Source: Sphingobacteriales bacterium
Lineage (GTDB): Bacteria; Bacteroidota; Bacteroidia; Sphingobacteriales; Sphingobacteriaceae
Assembly (NCBI GenBank): GCA_014763615.1
Contig: JACXVB010000010.1
Location: 1 to 64,000 of the forward strand
Reading direction: 5' to 3'
DNA: 64,000 bases
Below are positions 36,220 to 44,917 of this stretch, in pieces; position 1 is the stretch's first letter, and the number at the start of each line of letters is the position of its first letter. The notes beneath the pieces were generated by a model. The model saw nothing but the letters and a program-made list of their open reading frames with translations. It made no database searches and was not told the origin of the DNA. A program made the translations under genes and the position numbers.

Positions 36220-36990
36220 ATGGAACATATAAAAGATCATCGGTTATGGATTTTAGCCTTAGTGTTAATCTTGGTTTTGGGAGAAGCGATATGGAGTTTT
36301 TTGAACGATAGAAAAGTTTACCAATTAAAAGATACAGCTGCAAACATAATAATTTTAATAGGCTTCCAAATCTCTAAAATTGTATTTGTAGGTTATCAGA
36401 TATTCATTCTCAATTTTATTTCTGGGCAAGCATTATTTAATTTTAAAGCAAATAGCTTCACTTTCTTCATCACCTTTATTCTGGCTGATTTTATTTACTA
36501 TTGGTTTCACAGAATATCACACAGCTGGAAACCTTTATGGGCTTTTCATCTTATACACCATTCTAGTGTGTATATGAACTTAACAACCTCTTATAGGTTA
36601 AACTGGTTTAGTGCCTTAATAAGTCCGGTATTTTTTGCACCCTTAGCCATATTAGGTTTACCTATTGATTTCATTATTGTGTCTTATACCTTGAATCTTT
36701 TTTATCAGTTTTTTTTACATACAGAAAGTATTGGAAAATTGGGAGTGTTAGAAGGCATCATTGATACTCCCTCTGCACATCGGGTACATCACGGTTCAAA
36801 TGAGGGCTATATAGATAAAAATTTTGGGGGTGTTTTTATGATTTGGGATAAGATTTTTAAAACCTATGAGCCTGAAAAAGAAAAAGTAATTTATGGATTA
36901 ACCTCAGGCGAAAGCTCTTATAATCCATTTAAATTAATGTTTAAAGGGTTTATAGACTTATTTAAAAAAGATATGGGATATAAAGGATAA
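36220..36990 (+). CDS. Sterol desaturase / fatty acid hydroxylase family membrane protein
   Basis: A 256-residue di-iron membrane enzyme. The three histidine clusters are visible: HRISH, HLIHH (both in residues 96-115) and HRVHHG near 188. Four or more membrane segments flank them. Members hydroxylate or desaturate sterols, carotenoids, fatty acids or ether lipids; the substrate here is not known. Preceded by site B and followed at once by site C, so control by the adjacent two-component pair is inferred. It hints at a membrane lipid response. Confidence 0.87.
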   Translation: MEHIKDHRLWILALVLILVLGEAIWSFLNDRKVYQLKDTAANIIILIGFQISKIVFVGYQIFILNFISGQALFNFKANSFTFFITFILADFIYYWFHRISHSWKPLWAFHLIHHSSVYMNLTTSYRLNWFSALISPVFFAPLAILGLPIDFIIVSYTLNLFYQFFLHTESIGKLGVLEGIIDTPSAHRVHHGSNEGYIDKNFGGVFMIWDKIFKTYEPEKEKVIYGLTSGESSYNPFKLMFKGFIDLFKKDMGYKG

Positions 36991-37017
36991 TTCACCCCTA
37001 AGTTTTTCAGCTTCACC
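36991..37017 (+). promoter_or_regulatory. LytTR-type site C (paired TTCACC, 21 bp apart)
   Basis: TTCACC at 36991 and 37012, the second preceded by TTTTTCAGC as in site B. The pair ends 6 bases before the -33 element of the next promoter, a good position for an activator. Confidence 0.68.
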
Positions 37018-37023
37018 AATTAT

Positions 37024-37058
37024 TTTGAGTAAGCCCCATGCAACAAGAAATAATTTTG
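37024..37058 (+). promoter_or_regulatory. Promoter of the lipoprotein gene
   Basis: TTTG at 37024-37027 and TAATTTTG at 37051-37058, a consensus -7 element, with a 23-base spacer. Directly downstream of LytTR-type site C. Confidence 0.65.
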
Positions 37059-37100
37059 AATTATAAATAGTAAAATTAATTAACAACTAAAAACAAAAAA

Positions 37101-37832
37101 ATGAAAACACAAGCAACAAACAATCGAATCAGAGCCATTAAAAATATTGGTTTTGTATTCATCTCTTTAAGCTTAATTTTAAGCGCATGTAAAAAAAATG
37201 ATAAGGCGTTAAGTATTGATGACGAAGAAGCAGCAGAAGTAATGATTGCTTCGGTTGATCCATCTACAGGTGGTGTCATTCTAAATATGGAAACTTCTAA
37301 TAGTATAGCAGTTGAAAATGCTAGTAGTTTAGAATGTGGCGTTGTTAAGGACTCTACTATTACCAAGAGTGGGGTCAGTTTAAACAAATCTTTTAATTCA
37401 ACAATATCTTGGTCTAGATTATTAACCTGTCAAAATTCAGTTCCTCAATCGTTTAGTTTTACTTTTACAGGTAATTCTGTATTCACTAGCCCACGTTTAA
37501 CAGCCCAAGACACAGAAACAGGGAACTTAAATGTAGCCGGATTACAACCTAGTACCACACAAACCACTATTACAGGAGATTTTAACAGAGAGGGAAATAA
37601 AGAAAGTGCTGTACTGAAACAACGTAGTTTTAGCAGTATTTTAACGGGTACATGTAACGTAATAATTGATAAAAAAACTCAAAAAATTAAAAGCGGACAA
37701 ATCAACTTAAACCTTCAATTTGAAAGTTCTTCAGGTACAATGTTGACAAAAACTGGAACATTGGTGTTTAATGGAGATAACACAGCAACTTTAACACTTT
37801 CATCAGGAACTGAATATAAAATAACTTGGTAA
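37101..37832 (+). CDS. Lipoprotein of unknown function
   Basis: A 243-residue protein with a lipoprotein signal (FISLSLILSACKKN, lipidation at about Cys33). The mature part is Ser/Thr-rich, with predicted beta structure and no recognised domain. The first portion has an acidic stretch (DDEEAAEVM). Close to the downstream secreted helical protein (16 bases) and presumably cotranscribed from a promoter bearing LytTR-type site C. Probably an outer membrane or periplasmic surface lipoprotein; no function can be assigned. Confidence 0.8.
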   Translation: MKTQATNNRIRAIKNIGFVFISLSLILSACKKNDKALSIDDEEAAEVMIASVDPSTGGVILNMETSNSIAVENASSLECGVVKDSTITKSGVSLNKSFNSTISWSRLLTCQNSVPQSFSFTFTGNSVFTSPRLTAQDTETGNLNVAGLQPSTTQTTITGDFNREGNKESAVLKQRSFSSILTGTCNVIIDKKTQKIKSGQINLNLQFESSSGTMLTKTGTLVFNGDNTATLTLSSGTEYKITW

Positions 37833-37848
37833 TTTAAATTATACAATT

Positions 37849-38244
37849 ATGAAAACGAAGAAAAATTTGATTTCCACCATAGCAATCCTTTTTATTACAT
37901 TCACAGGGGCATTTGCTCAAAAAATGGATTTGGAAACTTTAAAAAAAATGAATGTTGATGAGCGGGCTACTTATCAAACAGAGTTAATGAAAAGTAAACT
38001 TTATTTATCTCAGGAACAGCTAGAGAAAATTTCAGAACTCAATGTAAGATATTCTCAAAAAATGCAAACTATTATTAATAGTTCAGATAATAAATTCTCT
38101 AAAGCAAAAGCGATGAAAAACATACAGGATGAAAAGGAAATAAAATTGAAAGAAATTTTAACAGCTGAACAGTATCGGGAGTATGAAAAAGAAAAAAAAG
38201 AAATGATTGAAAAAGCAAAAGATCAATATCGAGAAAATAATTAA
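37849..38244 (+). CDS. Secreted helical protein, Spy/CpxP-like in layout
   Basis: A 131-residue protein with a signal peptide (AILFITFTGAFAQ) followed by a charged, all-helical mature part. Paired segments of the form LYLSQEQLEKISELNVRYSQ and LKEILTAEQYREYEKEKKE resemble the LTxxQ-like repeats of Spy/CpxP periplasmic proteins, though the LTxxQ motif itself is degenerate (LSQEQ, LTAEQ). A role in envelope stress fits its place after the lipoprotein and two-component genes. A terminator follows. Confidence 0.75.
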   Translation: MKTKKNLISTIAILFITFTGAFAQKMDLETLKKMNVDERATYQTELMKSKLYLSQEQLEKISELNVRYSQKMQTIINSSDNKFSKAKAMKNIQDEKEIKLKEILTAEQYREYEKEKKEMIEKAKDQYRENN

Positions 38245-38265
38245 CGATGATCATTCATCCCCACC

Positions 38266-38298
38266 AAAAAAGTATAACAGTCTTGTTATACTTTTTTT
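38266..38298 (+). terminator. Intrinsic terminator
   Basis: AAAAAGTATAAC pairs with GTTATACTTTTT across AGTCTT and continues into a T run, 22 bases after the stop codon of the secreted helical protein. Confidence 0.88.
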
Positions 38299-38333
38299 GT
38301 TTAAAAACGCAAAGTCTTTAGTAGATTAATGGC

Positions 38334-39899
38334 ATGAAATATTTCTTCACGTTTCTTTTGGCCATGTTCTCTTTTCTTGCGAAAGCTCAACAGTATGATT
38401 TTATAATTAAAAATGCTAGAATTTTAGACGGTACAGGTAATAGCTGGTACAAAGCTGATTTAGCGATAAAAGGCGACGAAATAGCTAAAATTGCACCATC
38501 AATATCAGACAGTGCAAGAAAAATAATAGATGTAAAAAATAAGATACTCTCCCCTGGTTTTATAGATGTTCATACCCATATAGAAGGTGATGAAACCATC
38601 TCTCCAACAGCACAAAGTTTTATTTATGATGGAGTCACTACCGTAATTACGGGTAATTGCGGATCGTCAAGAGTAAATATTAAGCAGTATCTTGATTTTA
38701 TAGATTCGGTCAAGCTTTCAATCAATGTGGGTGTTTTAATCGGGCATAACGATGTGAGGAAAGCGGTAATGGGCAAGGTCAATCGCGATCCCTCTTCAGA
38801 AGAAATGAAAAAAATGGAAGCTCTTGTAGCACAAGCCATGATTGATGGGGCAATGGGTTTATCTACCGGGCTAATATACATTCCAGGTACTTTTGCGAAA
38901 ACTTTAGAGATTGTAGAATTAGCTAAAGTAGCCTCTAAATATCATGGGATCTATGCTACACATATGCGTAGCGAATCTGATAAAGTGAAAGAAGCGATTA
39001 CCGAAGCATTAATTATTGGTAAAGAGGCAAAATTACCTGTAGAGATTTCTCATTTTAAAATTGGAGGTCAACAAAACTGGGGACAAAGCACCCAAACATT
39101 AGCGATGGTGAAACAAGCCAGATTAGATGGTTTAGATGTAACAATTGATCAATATCCATATACAGCAAGCAGTACCTCTATTAGCACATTGGTACCAGAC
39201 GATATATTGGCTGATGGGCAAGATTCAATCATGGCAAGATTACAAAAGCCAAAGACTAGAAAAAGACTAATAGAAGAGATGTTAACTAGCCTTAAAAAAA
39301 GAAAATTGAAGCATTTTGATTATGCGGTAGTTGCTTATTATGCACCAGACACCACCTATAATGGAAAAAGTATTGAAGAAATAAATTTGATGCGAGGAAA
39401 AAAGCATCAGGCTAAAGCCGAAGCAGAAACCGTATTAAACATAGTAGAACATGGCGGAGCAGGAGCCGTGTTTCATGGAATGGGAGATGATGATTTAAAA
39501 AATATCATGAAATACCCTTTTAATATGCCTGCTTGTGATGCCGGAATCAGGGCGTTTGGCCTTGGAATGCCGCACCCAAGAGGCTATGGAACTCATGCTA
39601 GAATTTTAGCTAAATATGTGAGGGAAGAACAGCTAATTACTTTGGAAGAGGCCGTTAGAAGAATGACCTCTTTACCCGCTCAGAAGTTCCAATTAAAAGA
39701 TCGAGGATTAATCAAAGAAGGAATGAAAGCGGATATCGTGATTTTTAATCCAGATAGCGTGATTGATCGAGCTACTTACGAGCAGCCTCATGCTTTCTCA
39801 ATCGGTTTTGAATATGTTTTTGTGAATGGAGGTTTAACTGTAGAAAATGGAAAGCACACCGATATGAGGAATGGGTCGGCATTAAGGCATACGTATTAA
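38334..39899 (+). CDS. N-acyl-D-amino-acid deacylase family amidohydrolase
   Basis: A 521-residue secreted enzyme with a signal peptide (FLLAMFSFLAKAQ) and an amidohydrolase fold. The metal site motif is GFIDVHTHIEGD (H80, H82); GNCGSS, ATHMRSES and EISHFK carry further metal or catalytic residues, and GVTTVITGNCG is typical of D-aminoacylases. These release D-amino acids from N-acylated substrates, for instance peptidoglycan-derived material. It is probably periplasmic. No partner gene is adjacent. Substrate unknown. Confidence 0.87.
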   Translation: MKYFFTFLLAMFSFLAKAQQYDFIIKNARILDGTGNSWYKADLAIKGDEIAKIAPSISDSARKIIDVKNKILSPGFIDVHTHIEGDETISPTAQSFIYDGVTTVITGNCGSSRVNIKQYLDFIDSVKLSINVGVLIGHNDVRKAVMGKVNRDPSSEEMKKMEALVAQAMIDGAMGLSTGLIYIPGTFAKTLEIVELAKVASKYHGIYATHMRSESDKVKEAITEALIIGKEAKLPVEISHFKIGGQQNWGQSTQTLAMVKQARLDGLDVTIDQYPYTASSTSISTLVPDDILADGQDSIMARLQKPKTRKRLIEEMLTSLKKRKLKHFDYAVVAYYAPDTTYNGKSIEEINLMRGKKHQAKAEAETVLNIVEHGGAGAVFHGMGDDDLKNIMKYPFNMPACDAGIRAFGLGMPHPRGYGTHARILAKYVREEQLITLEEAVRRMTSLPAQKFQLKDRGLIKEGMKADIVIFNPDSVIDRATYEQPHAFSIGFEYVFVNGGLTVENGKHTDMRNGSALRHTY

Positions 39900-39909
39900 G
39901 AATTAATAA

Positions 39910-39942
39910 TTGCTCTTATTTTATTTGAGTTTTTTACCTTTG
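39910..39942 (+). promoter_or_regulatory. Promoter of yjdM
   Basis: TACCTTTG at 39935-39942 fits TAnnTTTG exactly, with TTG at 39910-39912, a 22-base spacer. The start codon is 20 bases downstream. Confidence 0.6.
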
Positions 39943-39961
39943 GGGTCTTAAAAAAAAATAT

Positions 39962-40303
39962 ATGAACACTGATATTATTTGTCCAAAATGTGGTTCAGCG
40001 TTTACCTATCCAGATCAAGAGTTGATGGTCTGCTCTCAATGTTTTCATGAGTGGAAGGCAGACGATGAGGAGGTAAAAGAGGAATACGCTGATCAAGTTT
40101 TGGATTCCAATGGGAATGAGTTAGCAGATGGCGATACGGTAATGGTGATTAAAGATTTACCAGTAAAAGGATCCCCTAAGCCTTTAAAGGCAGGAACTAA
40201 AGTGAAAAATATTCGCCTTACAGATGGAGACCATAATATTTCTTGTAAGATTGATGGTTTTGGTGCGATGAATCTGAAATCAGAGTTTGTAAAAAAAGTA
40301 TAA
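39962..40303 (+). CDS. yjdM: Zinc ribbon protein YjdM (PhnA family)
   Basis: A 113-residue protein: an N-terminal zinc ribbon with CPKCG and CSQC, an acidic linker, then the conserved YjdM domain ([24 protein letters not shown] and [18 protein letters not shown]). Widely conserved and often called PhnA or alkylphosphonate utilisation protein, but its true role is uncertain. It stands alone with its own promoter. Confidence 0.92.
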   Translation: MNTDIICPKCGSAFTYPDQELMVCSQCFHEWKADDEEVKEEYADQVLDSNGNELADGDTVMVIKDLPVKGSPKPLKAGTKVKNIRLTDGDHNISCKIDGFGAMNLKSEFVKKV

Positions 40304-40673
40304 ATTAATCCGTTGAGTGAAATTAAAAACAGAGTAAATGGGTAACTAATATTGGCTGAGATATTGAAATTCAGCATCTTAAATTCTAAAAAATACCAAT
40401 TTTCATGTTAAATAGTAAAAACTGAGGCTAAGATTTTAGAAGTTTTGAATTCTTTAGACATACATCTCGACAGAAATAAAGTAGAAAGAAAGGTTAAGAT
40501 GTCTGATTTATAGTTTATTACTTTATGTTCCACATCTGAAAACCTAGCACATCGATTGTTAAAATTCATTTTTAAGGCAGCATCTGATCTAAGTTTACTT
40601 CATCTAATAGTGCGACTCACAAAAAACTTCCCCTTGCCGAAATAGATTTTATTAAAATTGAAGGTCGCTATAA
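40304..40673. other. Gap with a possible LytTR-gene remnant
   Basis: AT-rich intergenic DNA without an intact gene. At about 40612-40680 the plus strand encodes KLPLAEIDFIKIEGRYKAI, which resembles the LytTR motif around the IDYIEA-like strand, preceded by an in-frame stop. It looks like a decayed end of a LytTR gene. Nothing else is recognisable. Confidence 0.35.
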
Positions 40674-40715
40674 AGCCATAAGAAAGCCGAGTTTAAGCTC
40701 GGCTTTCTTATGGCT
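40674..40715. terminator. Long bidirectional terminator hairpin
   Basis: An 18-base perfect stem, 40674-40691 with 40698-40715, around a 6-base TTTAAG loop. It sits between the convergent yjdM and OmpA-family genes, 33 bases from the end of the latter. T-rich tracts are modest on either side. Confidence 0.8.
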
Positions 40716-40747
40716 ATTATTATTTAGCTTTTGGCCAAAAGAAGCGA

Positions 40748-42676
40748 TTATTTTGAAGCAACAATATCTATAACCACTGTTCTGTTGTAAAAACGTTCTT
40801 CAGGTAATGTATTATCAAATGGTGCTTGGTCGGTATTTTCTCCGAAACCATAACATTCAAATTTAACATCATTTATTCCTGATTCTTTGAGTGTGTTTTC
40901 TAAAATTTGTTGCGTTTCATTAGCTCTTGCTTGAGATAAGCTTTGGTTGTAATCAACAGAGCCAATATCATCAGTGTGTCCATGTATAATTACGGTAGCA
41001 CCACTTGGAATAAGCGGAGCTACTACCTCTGCTAAGAATTTTTTATAAGAAGCAATGGTTTTTGTTTTGTCGAAATTAAATAGCACACTGTAGCGATATC
41101 CCTTCTCTATCACTCCATCTTGGCGAGCCAAATATACCTTAGTTACTTTTTTAACCTTGGCGCCATTCTTAGTGATGCCATTCATTGTCACTGTATATTC
41201 ACCTTCTTGGTTAGACCCTAGAACAGTTTTTCCAGAAATACTTTCTTTATCAGTATAATAAGGGCCATAATGTTGAACTTGACCTTTATTATCGGTAACA
41301 TCAATGGTATAAGACTTTAAAAGATTTGAAGCACCATCCACATTAAAAATTAAATGACTGTCTAAGGGATTCTGTATTTGAGTTTGGATCATAACAGGTT
41401 TCATCATTCCTCCGCCTACTTCTAGGGCAAGAGCAGGAGAATTACTAGTAATATCTACTCGTCTATCGCCTTGTCTTAACAAGGTTAGTTCTTTGGTGCC
41501 ACCTATTTGTTCGGAAGGAATTAAAGGTTTCAAACGACCTTGAGTTGTAATTCTTAAGGCATCTATCGCAAAAGCATTTACTAAATAAGTTTTAATCTCA
41601 TCTGCAAAAAGCTTTCCTTCATCAATGCCATTGGCAGAAGCACCACTTAAATCAATAGTAGAATTAGGATTTTCACGCATTCTATCACCAATGATGTTTA
41701 AAATGTTGTAATAAACATTCATTTGTCTTGATGAACGTCCATTCATATTAGGAACTTGCTCATTTTGTAATTGAACTTCTTTAAAGTTGCTCGCTTCACT
41801 CGGACTTAGCTGAAAGTAACGGCTCGGAATGGCTGTACTTCCTTCATCAAAAAACACATAGTTTAACAAGGGTAGGGTTTCGCTCACCTCAAGATTTTTT
41901 GGGATGATTTTAGGAGCTCTAACAGAAAATTCAACCTGACGATTGGGTACTACAATTTCTGCTGTTTTGATTGCTTTCTTTGCATGTGATTTTCCAAATT
42001 TCAAGGCTATTCCTGCTCTTGCGGTACTTATGGATAAACTTTCTATGCTACGCGGATCTTGACCGAAATAAGGATGATAAGATACGAAAGGAGAAAGTGC
42101 CACTGAAGTTTTACTTTCAGGAGAAGAGATTATCATATCATAACCTAACCCTATTTGACCCGAGAATACAGTTTTATCAACAGCACTAAATGTCCCATCT
42201 CTATCTTGTTGATAAAGCTGGGTATAATTGTAATCTTTTCCGAGATTGAAACCTACTCTTGGTCCCATGAAAAAATACCAAGGAGAGGCATTTCCTATAT
42301 TGATTCTTAAACTTGGCTCTAGAGCGATGTAGCTTAAATTAGTTTTTAATGTTGCAGGACAATTACATGGCGCCATAACATCATCAAATTCACCACCACG
42401 TCCATCGTATGCTGCATTAAGAATAAAACCAAATATTTTATCTGAATTATATTCCATCAAGATGGATCCGTAAGGTTTAATACCAGTACCATTGTGAAAG
42501 GCTTTGGGGACGAAATAACTATTATCTAAGCGTTGAGTGGTTCCAGAGTAGTAATTTAGATTACCTGCGCCTGAGACCCCAAACCACCAAGTTTGTGCCT
42601 TGGCACTATTGATGGCAAATATCATGAGCAATGAGCAAATGATGGTTTTCTGTGTGATTTTATGATTGGATGACAT
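40748..42676 (-). CDS. OmpA-family outer membrane protein
   Basis: A 642-residue protein with a signal peptide (LLMIFAINSAKAQ), an N-terminal region (about 30-230) rich in alternating hydrophobic residues as in outer membrane beta-barrels, a middle region of unclear fold, and a C-terminal OmpA/MotB peptidoglycan-binding domain (about 530-640) with HGHTDDIGSVDYNQSLSQARA. It probably ties the outer membrane to the wall. The gene lies after the ice-binding-type gene on the same strand, but a strong hairpin separates the two, so they may be transcribed independently or with reduced read-through. Confidence 0.87.
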   Translation of the reverse strand: MSSNHKITQKTIICSLLMIFAINSAKAQTWWFGVSGAGNLNYYSGTTQRLDNSYFVPKAFHNGTGIKPYGSILMEYNSDKIFGFILNAAYDGRGGEFDDVMAPCNCPATLKTNLSYIALEPSLRINIGNASPWYFFMGPRVGFNLGKDYNYTQLYQQDRDGTFSAVDKTVFSGQIGLGYDMIISSPESKTSVALSPFVSYHPYFGQDPRSIESLSISTARAGIALKFGKSHAKKAIKTAEIVVPNRQVEFSVRAPKIIPKNLEVSETLPLLNYVFFDEGSTAIPSRYFQLSPSEASNFKEVQLQNEQVPNMNGRSSRQMNVYYNILNIIGDRMRENPNSTIDLSGASANGIDEGKLFADEIKTYLVNAFAIDALRITTQGRLKPLIPSEQIGGTKELTLLRQGDRRVDITSNSPALALEVGGGMMKPVMIQTQIQNPLDSHLIFNVDGASNLLKSYTIDVTDNKGQVQHYGPYYTDKESISGKTVLGSNQEGEYTVTMNGITKNGAKVKKVTKVYLARQDGVIEKGYRYSVLFNFDKTKTIASYKKFLAEVVAPLIPSGATVIIHGHTDDIGSVDYNQSLSQARANETQQILENTLKESGINDVKFECYGFGENTDQAPFDNTLPEERFYNRTVVIDIVASK

Positions 42677-42709
42677 GTTGATATTTTTAGTGTGAATAAT
42701 TTGTAAGAA

Positions 42710-42739
42710 TTAACACGCTGATAAACATCAGCGTGTTAA
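42710..42739 (-). terminator. Terminator hairpin after the ice-binding-type gene
   Basis: TTAACACGCTGAT (42710-42722) pairs perfectly with ATCAGCGTGTTAA (42727-42739) over a 4-base loop, just past the stop codon of the gene ending at 42744. No strong T run follows on the minus strand, so it may instead protect or attenuate the transcript. Confidence 0.65.
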
Positions 42740-42743
42740 ATTA

Positions 42744-44792
42744 TTATTGAGGTTCGGTTACAGTAGCGGTATTTAAGGTTACTGCTGTTTGAGCGAGTAA
42801 TCTGCCAGTTACTTTTGATCTGGCATTAAGAGAAATTAAGGTCTTACTCAAAATTACTCCACTAAAGTCAGTATCTGTATCTAAAGTCGCTTTGCCAGTC
42901 ACTACCCAGTAGATGTTTTTTGCCTGAGCACCACCTAATAAGTGTATGATTGCGTTGCTGTTAACCGTTAAGTCTTGAGAGATCTGAAAAACCCAAGTAT
43001 CATTAGCTCCACCGGTTAATGTTACACCCGCATTGGTAATTAATACGCCAGTACTAAATTTATATAAACCAGGAGGGACTGTTAAGCCGCTAATGTTACC
43101 AGCGCCAAGGTTTACAACCGGAGCAGGTGTAGTCAGTCCGTTAGAATTGGTAAAGGCAGTTTCCATATTACTCACTGCTGTTGTCATATTAGCTGGAGTC
43201 GGAGCTGCATAATCTGATGCATAAACACTTCCAACAACAATAGGAGTATGTGAGGATTGTCCATTAGTATCCATAATTAACCCAAAGCCAGTAATCGAAG
43301 AGGCTGCTGCAGGACTAACACCTATATCTCCTGTAATCGAAGTGACACCAGTTGTAGAAATTCCTGATTTAGTTAATATGGCAAAATTACCAGCTAGGCC
43401 TAATCCTGGAAGTTTTGGTCCGATACCTGTACTACTTGGAATAGCAGTGAAGTTTGCGGTTACATTCTTATTGGCATTCATGGTGATTGTTTTAGGATTT
43501 GCAGTTCCCGTTAAGTCCCCACTCCATGAAGAAAACTGATAGCCAACCGCTGGGGTTGCAGTGAGGATAACATCTGTATTATAATTGTATGTGGCTTGCG
43601 ATGGACTTTTACTCACTGTACCATTTACTGCCACTACATTTAATGTAAAAGTTTTAACGCTGAAGTTGGCAACTAAAGATCTATTTCCGTTTAGTGGGAA
43701 TGTGTAGTTAGCACTTGTAGAAACAATTACGCCGTTTTCTGTCCAGTTATTGAAGGTATAACCCGTATTAACAGTAGCTATTGCAGTTACTGAAGTTCCT
43801 GCGGTGTAAGATCCCTCACCATCTGTCATTCCGCCAGCAGGAGGATTAGATGATAAAATTAATGCGAATTGAGAAGCTGGAACAACCTTAAAGTTAGCTA
43901 CTAATGTTCTATTACTATTTAAAGTAAACTGATAACTGGAACTTGTAGATACAACAACGTTATTTTCTGTCCAATTACTAAAAGTGTAACCTGGGTTAGC
44001 CGCGGCTAATACTGTTACAATTGAACCAGTTGGATAGGCACCGCCTCCGTTTAAATTTCCTCCGGCAGAGGGGTTGGAAGATAAGGTTACAGAAGAGTTC
44101 CCTACTGGGATTGGAATAAAGTTAGCTACCAAGTTTCTGTTGCCATTCATTTTGAATTGATAACTAACGCTCTTAGAAACAATCACGCCGTTTTCTGTCC
44201 AATTGGTAAATACAAATCCAGACCCTGCGGTAGCAGATACGGTCACCGTAGAGCCTTGTGCGAAATCTCCAGCACCTAATAAAGTTCCTCCATTTACAGG
44301 ATTAGCCGACAAGGTGATTCTAGGTAATGTAGTAAAGGTCCAGGTATAATCATCAACCATGGCAGTACGCAAGGTGTCTTTAACGCCTTTAGCTATTTTT
44401 CCTTTGTAAGTTGTAAAAGGAGATAAATTAGTAGTTGGTTTAAAAGTAAATACTGCGCCATCAGTTGTTGGTGCCACAGTTCCATTAATTACATTCACAC
44501 CTTGCATAATGGTGAAGGTGCTGTTATTAATGGTTGCAGGATTCATTGAAGTATTAAATGTTGCGCTGATAGTTTTATCAGTTACTACATCTACTGCTTT
44601 ATCCATAGGGTCTGTGCTCACAATAACAGGGCACAAGCCCACCACTTCTCCTGTATAGGTGTCTTTTTTACAGCTAGATAATGTCACTCCTAGAAGTAAT
44701 ATGAGAGACCAAATGGTTTTTGTGATGATGGAATGGCCTTTGTGTTTAAGAGCGAATTCAACTCTTTTATACAAAGTAATTTTTGGGTTCAT
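42744..44792 (-). CDS. Multidomain lipoprotein with ice-binding (DUF3494) domain
   Basis: A 682-residue surface protein. Lipoprotein signal with Cys41 (LGVTLSSCKKD); an Ig-like Big_5 domain at about 55-155 (ISATFNTSMNPATI, WTFTT); four tandem repeats of about 70 residues at about 157-450 with the NWTENGVIVS...LVANF pattern of divergent InlB B-type repeats, the fourth diverged; then the DUF3494 ice-binding-like domain at about 470-680 (LGLAGNFAILTKSGIS, SITGDIGVSP, VFQISQDLTV, GRLLAQTAVTLNTATVTEP). Such domains occur in antifreeze and ice-adhesion proteins but also in non-cold organisms as adhesins. The repeats probably extend the head from the cell surface. The ice-binding function is family knowledge, not shown. 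Confidence 0.9.
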   Translation of the reverse strand: MNPKITLYKRVEFALKHKGHSIITKTIWSLILLLGVTLSSCKKDTYTGEVVGLCPVIVSTDPMDKAVDVVTDKTISATFNTSMNPATINNSTFTIMQGVNVINGTVAPTTDGAVFTFKPTTNLSPFTTYKGKIAKGVKDTLRTAMVDDYTWTFTTLPRITLSANPVNGGTLLGAGDFAQGSTVTVSATAGSGFVFTNWTENGVIVSKSVSYQFKMNGNRNLVANFIPIPVGNSSVTLSSNPSAGGNLNGGGAYPTGSIVTVLAAANPGYTFSNWTENNVVVSTSSSYQFTLNSNRTLVANFKVVPASQFALILSSNPPAGGMTDGEGSYTAGTSVTAIATVNTGYTFNNWTENGVIVSTSANYTFPLNGNRSLVANFSVKTFTLNVVAVNGTVSKSPSQATYNYNTDVILTATPAVGYQFSSWSGDLTGTANPKTITMNANKNVTANFTAIPSSTGIGPKLPGLGLAGNFAILTKSGISTTGVTSITGDIGVSPAAASSITGFGLIMDTNGQSSHTPIVVGSVYASDYAAPTPANMTTAVSNMETAFTNSNGLTTPAPVVNLGAGNISGLTVPPGLYKFSTGVLITNAGVTLTGGANDTWVFQISQDLTVNSNAIIHLLGGAQAKNIYWVVTGKATLDTDTDFSGVILSKTLISLNARSKVTGRLLAQTAVTLNTATVTEPQ

Positions 44793-44861
44793 GATGTGTG
44801 TTTTAAATGAATTAATATGTTTAGTCCTTGTCTATTAGATATAGTTCAGGAACATGTCAAA

Positions 44862-44884
44862 CCTACCTTAAAGCATAAGGTAGG
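44862..44884 (-). terminator. Hairpin after the AraC-type gene
   Basis: CCTACCTTA pairs with TAAGGTAGG around a 5-base loop. On the minus strand it lies downstream of the regulator stop codon and upstream of the ice-binding-type gene; only TTT follows, so termination may be weak. Confidence 0.55.
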
Positions 44885-44917
44885 ATGTTACATAACTATT
44901 AGAATTAGTTACATTAT

